A stretch of DNA of 10,611 nt, from the NCBI GenBank assembly GCA_022563275.1, contig JADFNR010000118.1, positions 1-10,611 of the forward strand, read 5' to 3'. Made by a program: the position numbers and the translations under genes. The notes under the pieces are model-generated. The model was given only the letters and a program-made list of their open reading frames with translations, did not search any database and was not told where the DNA came from. The DNA comes from Chloroflexota bacterium (GTDB lineage Bacteria; Chloroflexota; Dehalococcoidia; UBA3495). The first letter of the stretch is position 1; each line of letters starts with the position of its first letter. Below, one piece after another: positions 7,201 through 10,611 of the stretch.

Positions 7201-7699
7201 CGTCCAGTGAGTCAGGGTCCACGCCCGTGATCCGCATACGCCCCTCGCTCAGGGAGGTCCGCGTGTTGACGGTGGGGGCGAACTCGCCGATGCCGGGAGC
7301 CAGTCCGTCGATGTTGTCGAAGCCGGCCAATTCCACCTTCAGTTGCTCGTAGCGCTGGAGCGGGAAGTAGTTGAAGCTGCCGATGGTGTCTGATTCATCG
7401 GCACGGGCCGAGACGATGATCTGGTCGATGGTGCCCAGGGCGTCGATGGCGTTCTTGCGGATGGAGTAGGTGATAGAATCGCCGGTGCCGAAGGCGGCCG
7501 CCATGATCAGGGTGCTCATCATGATGCCCACTATGATAAGGGCGGTCTGAGACTTGCGGCGGGGGATGTTGCGCAGCCCCAACTTGAGCATGACCGGGTT
7601 GCGCCAGGCCATGAAGGCCACGACGGCGATCACCGGCAGGAAAACGGCCAGCAGGACGGCCATGATGATGTCCATGGAAACGCCGAACAGTTCTTCCAT
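4226..7699 (-). CDS. Large FtsX/MacB-type ABC transporter permease with two FtsX units and a central membrane block
   Basis: A 1157-residue membrane protein, permease of the MacB/LolC/FtsX class, likely exporting or extracting a substrate (lipid, lipoprotein or peptide) with the ATPase encoded just upstream. Seen in order: an N-terminal hydrophobic segment (about 9-31), a second helix (51-72), a long extracytoplasmic domain (about 73-390), FtsX unit 1 with three helices (393-423, 445-475, 499-522) and the cytoplasmic RRSEMGMARAVGAKR coupling motif (424-438). Then comes a central region with about six or seven further hydrophobic segments (about 590-778), a second outer domain (779-1022), and FtsX unit 2 (1025-1052, 1081-1105, 1119-1142) with ERRQQIGVLRAIGYRR (1055-1070) and the usual ending PAEALRYE. 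MacB has one FtsX unit and four helices, so this is much larger. The start has AGGA 5 nt upstream. The gap to the ATPase gene is 78 nt; it probably shares the transcript. Confidence 0.93.
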   Translation of the reverse strand: MEELFGVSMDIIMAVLLAVFLPVIAVVAFMAWRNPVMLKLGLRNIPRRKSQTALIIVGIMMSTLIMAAAFGTGDSITYSIRKNAIDALGTIDQIIVSARADESDTIGSFNYFPLQRYEQLKVELAGFDNIDGLAPGIGEFAPTVNTRTSLSEGRMRITGVDPDSLDGFGRFYLTDGREVRLETLGPNDALINEDAADELDAVTGDELVTFVAGSDVTFRVQGVVDGGGLAGRGPTLLIRLDRAQEMFGREGLINSIAVSNLGGVFAGAELSDEVTGALRVLFTDRAIAGQLQSMLNRQEVLEQLDLLRPSLGEKLARDLGVLAQGLREVGMTDDFIGVLADEDVQEVVLNGVSRAGLADVERQASTLFAGLAEFRVLDVKKRVLDAADQAGSGVTSIFIVMGLFSIMVGVLLIFLIFVMLAAARRSEMGMARAVGAKRAHLVQMFIFEGTAYSLVSGAVGVALGLGASAVIVFVANRIFQTGGTGAPENFTMFTHFEIRSLVVAYCLGMVITLGTVGISAYRVSRLNIVAAVRGLPPPVQQSQTPFRDRLLAPLRAFARPVSLGGTGLLALATLDISRGMGLLLRSALAAVTSPFGFLGAVIQALWVPMSHGWLTVVSGALMTWLGTASDEAAPLRIGVTLVIIGLGLSLRTLSRRTGLRPDVGDRIAYTFMGVGTLVFWVIPFSSLRAVFGEIEGGIEMFFISGIAMVAAAVWTVMYNADLLLKVLTFVTAPFGRLRPVLVIAVAYPMAAKFRTGLTLAMFALVIFTLIVMSILTEAFSAAVGDSERVAGGWDIQATVNFNTPIDDIRLAIDGKPSLNNQDITSIGGYTTIPVEARQVGAEEQRWRFYAVRAADDQYLLETGANLKLFAKDYGETQEEIWDAVRRDSTLVVVDSLVVPSHRGFSDDEIPFELEGIFYEDTGMEAIDIEVREPRTGQVISLKVIGVLDRLTDAFGQLGVGMIASRRGMDEAIPFRIPTTTYRFKAAEGVDVAILSKDLEAAFRENGMESDVLSELVDNIAAANRAINYVFTSFMGLGLLVGIASLGVVSLRAVVERRQQIGVLRAIGYRRIMVQLSFLTESSFVVIMGVAIGVGLGTVISYNIVKEIQEDVETVRFAIPWIQIGIIVTIAYVFSLATTFLPARQASRIYPAEALRYE

Positions 7700-7777
7700 A
7701 TTGGTCCTGGCGCTTGCCCCATCTCCGACTTTATCTAGCGCCGATCCTTGCGATGGCGAAGGGACTGGTCCTCTTCC

Positions 7778-8533
7778 TTAAATCACGGGTGACTGGCCGT
7801 TGCCGTGATCGACGATCTCCCCGTCTCTCATGCGGACGATACGGTGGGCTCTTTTGCCCACATCCGCCGAGTGGGTCACCAGCACAAAGGTCTGGCCATT
7901 GTCGGCGTTGAGTTTGCACATCAGGTCCATGATCTCGCCCGCCGTCTCGCTGTCCAGATCTCCGGTGGGTTCGTCGGCCCAAACGATGAACGGTTGGTTA
8001 ACCAGGGCCCGGGCGATGGTCACTCTCTGGCGTTGCCCGCCTGAAAGCTCGCCGGGAAGGTGCTGGGCCCGGTCGCTCAGTCCCACCAAATCCAACATCT
8101 CCATGGACCTCTTGCGGGATTCCGAGGGCTTGGTCCCCGAGACCAACAGCGGCAGTTCCACGTTCTCCACTGCCGACAGCACGGGGAGCAGGTTGTAGAG
8201 CTGGAAAACGAATCCCATGCGGCGGGCGCGGTAATCGCTGCGTTCATCGTCGGGCAGGTCGTGGAGCACCACCCCGTCGATCACCACCTGGCCGGCGTCG
8301 ATCTCGTCCAGGCCGGAGAGACAGTTAAGCATGGTGGTCTTGCCGCAGCCGCTGGGACCCATGATGGCGACCATCTCACCGCGCTCCACGATCAGGTCAA
8401 CTCCCCGCAGGGCGTTCACTTTTACGGTGCCGGTGTCGTAGGTCTTATGTATACCGGTGGCGGTAATTATGGAATCGGGCATCTTTTCGTAGATAAGGGC
8501 GCTGACCGCAGCCGTCGACCGCGGATCATTCAT
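7778..8533 (-). CDS. ABC transporter ATP-binding protein, MacB/LolD type
   Basis: This is the nucleotide-binding subunit that powers the FtsX-type permease encoded downstream. All catalytic motifs are present in the 251-residue frame: Walker A GPSGCGKT (59-66), Q-loop [10 protein letters not shown] (108-117), signature LSGGQRQRV (163-171), Walker B FIVWADEP (182-189) with the catalytic Glu, D-loop GDLDSE, and switch His in VTHS (219-222). The [16 protein letters not shown] pattern and the EPTGDLDS segment are those of the LolD/MacB/FtsE group. The start is uncertain: ATG at 8533 has no ribosome site, and ATG at 8482 ([15 protein letters not shown]) fits the family's usual N-terminus better, which would give 234 residues. 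A TATACT at 8538-8543 could be a -10 box giving a short or absent leader for the first start. No membrane-fusion adaptor gene is adjacent. Confidence 0.93.
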   Translation of the reverse strand: MNDPRSTAAVSALIYEKMPDSIITATGIHKTYDTGTVKVNALRGVDLIVERGEMVAIMGPSGCGKTTMLNCLSGLDEIDAGQVVIDGVVLHDLPDDERSDYRARRMGFVFQLYNLLPVLSAVENVELPLLVSGTKPSESRKRSMEMLDLVGLSDRAQHLPGELSGGQRQRVTIARALVNQPFIVWADEPTGDLDSETAGEIMDLMCKLNADNGQTFVLVTHSADVGKRAHRIVRMRDGEIVDHGNGQSPVI

Positions 8534-8633
8534 GGCCAGTATATCTGAATATCCGGACTACGAGCACACCGCCATCAGCGGATTCCCGGGGCGCCGGTAT
8601 TCATTTAGGTTTGGCTTGGTTCAAATTGGACCG

Positions 8634-8888
8634 CTAGAGGGAGCCGCTTGTCCTGGCCTTCACCTGTTCCAGCCACCACCACATGCGGCTCCAGACCAAC
8701 CTTCGTTCCATGTCCACCAAGCTGCGGCCCGCATGCCCACGCACGGTGGTCACCGCCTGTCCCGCCAAGAAACCCCAGGCGCCCGGCTCACCATTTATCC
8801 AGCCGGCCACTTTGTCCTGGTTGCCCTTCACCACATCCGCCAACATCGGATCAATCACGTCGTTGGTTACCGTAAAGGTCTCAACCAT
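8634..8888 (-). CDS. Small protein with GatB/YqeY tail-like segment
   Basis: An 84-residue frame. Its middle, with KGNQDKVAGWINGEPGAWGF, then LAGQAVTTVRGHAG and SLVDMERRL (about residues 21-63), resembles the C-terminal helical domain shared by GatB (glutamyl/aspartyl-tRNA amidotransferase subunit B) and YqeY. In that domain a KxxGFLVGQVMKxTxGxAxPxLV pattern is typical. A free-standing copy could bind tRNA, but the resemblance is by eye. The N-terminus is short and acidic and the C-terminus is Trp-rich (WSRMWWWLEQVK). No ribosome site precedes the ATG at 8888, and opposing frames are open here too, so I am only moderately sure it is expressed. It lies between thiS (111 nt away) and the ABC ATPase gene (100 nt away). 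I see no clear terminator in either gap. Confidence 0.55.
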   Translation of the reverse strand: MVETFTVTNDVIDPMLADVVKGNQDKVAGWINGEPGAWGFLAGQAVTTVRGHAGRSLVDMERRLVWSRMWWWLEQVKARTSGSL

Positions 8889-8999
8889 AAGGGGTTAGTT
8901 TGACTACCGGGTCTAGCGGGCATGGCGAATGCACAACTCAAACGGTTGTCCGGGGGCCGGTAGTAGTTCGAGATTTGGGGCCGCCGAATCAGCCCAGAT

Positions 9000-9203
9000 T
9001 CATCCGCCGCCAACGGGACGCACGATCTCGATTACGTCGCCATCTTTCAGGGTCAGACCGGCGAACTCGTCTTTCTTGATGACCTCGCCATTGTATCCAA
9101 CCGCCACGAATTGAAGGTTGAATCCGAAAGACGCCAGATAGGTCTCAAGGTCCACGCTGGCTTCTATCGGACGAGGTTTTCCGTTCACCGTCAGGTTAAT
9201 CAT
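9000..9203 (-). CDS. thiS: Sulfur carrier protein ThiS
   Basis: A 67-residue ubiquitin-fold protein that carries sulfur as a C-terminal thiocarboxylate and hands it to ThiG for thiazole formation in thiamin synthesis. Seen: the start MINLTVNGKPR with the N-terminal beta strand, a central VAVGYNGEVIKKDEF (about 33-47), LKDGDVIEIVRPVGGG with the essential C-terminal Gly-Gly. Length and ending match the family. It lies 34 nt after thiE in an AT-rich gap without an obvious ribosome site, and follows thiG and thiE in the same direction, so the three probably form one operon. Its activating enzyme ThiF is not in the window. Confidence 0.93.
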   Translation of the reverse strand: MINLTVNGKPRPIEASVDLETYLASFGFNLQFVAVGYNGEVIKKDEFAGLTLKDGDVIEIVRPVGGG

Positions 9204-9237
9204 AGCTTTGATTTAATCATAACTCAGATTGGCCTCC

Positions 9238-9906
9238 CTAGCCCACACCCGCTGGGTTTACACGCAAGCGCCAAGCTTCGCAGATAGCTGCCTTCAACCG
9301 CGCGGCGGCGGCTTTCGGGTCCGGCGCCGCCAGGATGCTGGTGATCACCGCAACCCCGGACGCTCCGGCCTCGATCACTTCGGGTGCATTCTCTGGGGTG
9401 ATTCCCCCGATGCCGATAAGCGGCAACCGGCAGTTACCGGATATCCGCCGCACCAGTCCAGGTCCCGCCGGCTCTTCGCCGGGATGGGAACGAGATGCGA
9501 ACATGGTGCCGACCACCAGAAAATCAGCCCCGTCGGCCTCCGCCCGGACCGCGCCCGACATGGAGTGGACCGACCGGCCGATGAGCGCTCCGCTGCCGAC
9601 GGTCTTTCGCGCCGCGTTTACCGGCAGCCCATCCTCTCCCAATTGGACCCCCAGAGCTCCGGCGGCGAGGGCCACGTCAGCCCTTTCGTTCACGATCAGT
9701 TTAGCGCGCCCTCCGATGGCCTCCAACAGAGACCCGGCCAATTCCAGCAACTCTGCGCCCGGTAGGTCCTTCTCCCTCACCTGCACCAGGTCAACGCCGC
9801 CCAACACCGCCTGGGTCACCCGGTCCACCAGATCGCCCCGATCGCCCTTGATGACCGTGCGGTCAGTCACCAAACACAGACACGGCTTGGGCAGGGAAAC
9901 GCTCAC
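9238..9906 (-). CDS. thiE: Thiamine-phosphate synthase ThiE
   Basis: A TIM-barrel enzyme that joins hydroxymethylpyrimidine pyrophosphate and thiazole phosphate to make thiamine phosphate. I choose GTG at 9906: it begins 4 nt after the thiG stop and gives 222 residues starting VSVSLPKPCLCLVTDR, the usual ThiE length. The longer frame from 9996 only adds 30 residues read out of frame over thiG's end. Seen: VQVREKDL (pyrophosphate-binding QxREK-type), LIVNERADVALAAGALGVQL (metal-binding N-D/E-R region), IGRSVHS, GADFLVVGTMF, and PLIGIGGITPENA. Odd: where many ThiE proteins have THLGQ and a TK near GPIF, this one has VQLGED and SRSHPG. The same segments separate ThiE from the related tautomerase TenI; the full motif set favours ThiE. 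Confidence 0.88.
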   Translation of the reverse strand: MSVSLPKPCLCLVTDRTVIKGDRGDLVDRVTQAVLGGVDLVQVREKDLPGAELLELAGSLLEAIGGRAKLIVNERADVALAAGALGVQLGEDGLPVNAARKTVGSGALIGRSVHSMSGAVRAEADGADFLVVGTMFASRSHPGEEPAGPGLVRRISGNCRLPLIGIGGITPENAPEVIEAGASGVAVITSILAAPDPKAAAARLKAAICEAWRLRVNPAGVG

Positions 9907-9910
9907 CGGC

Positions 9911-10611
9911 CTAGCTACTGGCCGGCACCGGTTGGGGCACGTCTGTGGCGGGACTGCTGGCGATGGCCTCATGGCGCACCGAGATACGGCCCGCAAGGTA
10001 GGCGCTGCGGCCCGCGGTCACGCCCTGTTTGAACGCGGACCCCATCAGGGCCGGGTCTTCGGCCTGGGCGATGGCGGTGTTCACCAGCACGGCGTCGGCG
10101 CCCATCTCCAGGGCCTGGGCGGCATCGGATGGGACGGCCAGCCCCGCGTCCACGACCACCGGAATATTGGCCTGCTCGATGATGATCTTGATCTCTTCCG
10201 CAGTGTGGATGCCTTGGCCCGAACCGATGGCCGAACCCAGGGGCATCACAGCCACGCAGCCGGCGTCCTCCAGGTTCTTGGCCAACGTCGGGTCGGCGTG
10301 GATGTAGGGCAGCACCTTGAATCCGTCTTCCACCAGGCGGCGTGCGGCGTCCAGAGTGGCGGCGCCGTCGGGGAATAGGTAGCGGGGGTCTGGGATGACC
10401 TCTAGCTTCACGAAGTCGGTCTGGCCCACCTCCCGGCCCAACCGGGCGACGAACATCGCTTCTTCAACGGTGGCGCAGCCCGCAGTATTGGGCAGTATCT
10501 GATACTTGTTCCAGTCTATGTAATCCAGCAGGGTCTTGCTGGTGGGGTCGTCCAGGTCCAGGCGGCGGATCGCCACCGTGATCATCTCGGTCCCAGAAGC
10601 CTCAACCGCCG
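9911..10611 (-). CDS. thiG: Thiazole synthase ThiG, N-terminus beyond window
   Basis: ThiG builds the thiazole phosphate ring from deoxyxylulose phosphate, dehydroglycine/glycine imine and ThiS thiocarboxylate. The frame remains open to the window edge: upstream of the internal ATG at 10585 it reads AVEASGTE, which joins MITVAIRRLDL as in ThiG proteins (usual EASGAEIVTVAIRR). So 10585 is not the start, and about 25-35 residues lie outside. Seen: NTAGCATVEEA, FVKLEVIPDPRYLFPD with the Schiff-base Lys, the phosphate-binding VMPLGSAIGSGQGI, VVVDAGLAVPSDAAQALEMG, and ADAVLVNTAIAQAEDP. Most members have SPIGSG; here Pro is replaced by Ala. The stop lies 4 nt from the thiE start, indicating a single transcript. 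Any TPP riboswitch would be right of the window. Confidence 0.95.
   Translation of the reverse strand, partial: AVEASGTEMITVAIRRLDLDDPTSKTLLDYIDWNKYQILPNTAGCATVEEAMFVARLGREVGQTDFVKLEVIPDPRYLFPDGAATLDAARRLVEDGFKVLPYIHADPTLAKNLEDAGCVAVMPLGSAIGSGQGIHTAEEIKIIIEQANIPVVVDAGLAVPSDAAQALEMGADAVLVNTAIAQAEDPALMGSAFKQGVTAGRSAYLAGRISVRHEAIASSPATDVPQPVPASS

Noticed and set aside
8532..8903. A 123-residue plus-strand frame opposite the small GatB-tail-like gene
   Set aside because: It has no recognisable motif, and the minus-strand frame has the family-like pattern and agrees with the direction of all neighbours.
8889..8999. Possible terminator or riboswitch between thiS and the small gene
   Set aside because: GC-rich repeats such as CCGGCCCCCGG occur, but there is no stable stem followed by a T-run and no recognisable riboswitch core.
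9907..9996. N-terminal 30-residue extension of ThiE
   Set aside because: These codons overlap the thiG end in another frame, are Pro/Cys/Arg-rich and lack ThiE similarity; GTG at 9906 fits better.

Overview
The window is a GC-rich bacterial chromosome segment in which every gene I can support lies on the minus strand, so transcription runs from right (10611) to left (1). Both ends cut through a gene. The long open frames on the plus strand are shadows of high-GC genes. There are no tRNAs, rRNAs, CRISPR arrays or transposases. Taxonomy is uncertain. High GC, a molybdenum hydroxylase of the xanthine dehydrogenase type, a thiG-thiE-thiS cluster and a MacB/LolC-like transporter without an adaptor gene next to it would fit a Chloroflexota-like or other GC-rich environmental bacterium, but this is inference.

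Right part (about 9000-10611): a thiamin thiazole/coupling cluster in the order thiG (N-terminus beyond the window), thiE, thiS. ThiS is the sulfur carrier used by ThiG to build the thiazole ring, and ThiE joins thiazole phosphate to the pyrimidine. Next comes a small 84-codon frame (8634-8888) whose middle resembles the GatB/YqeY tail domain.

Middle part (4226-8533): an ABC exporter made of a MacB/LolD-type ATPase and a very large 1157-residue FtsX-family permease. The permease has two FtsX-type membrane units and an unusual extra block of membrane helices between them.

Inserted part (about 2209-4225): a two-gene cassette of clearly lower GC (lines I counted are 42-47% GC, against 73-75% in lines from neighbouring genes). 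It encodes an AAA/ABC-type SMC-like ATPase followed by a DUF4276 protein with TOPRIM-like acidic motifs. A predicted ATPase paired with a TOPRIM-like partner resembles the logic of OLD/PARIS-type anti-phage modules, so this is the best candidate for an undescribed defence system. An 8-bp inverted repeat lies at its two edges.

Left part (1-2183): a molybdopterin-binding large subunit of the xanthine dehydrogenase/CO dehydrogenase superfamily. Its start lies only 25 nt after the cassette, and it is cut by the window edge at the expected catalytic glutamate.
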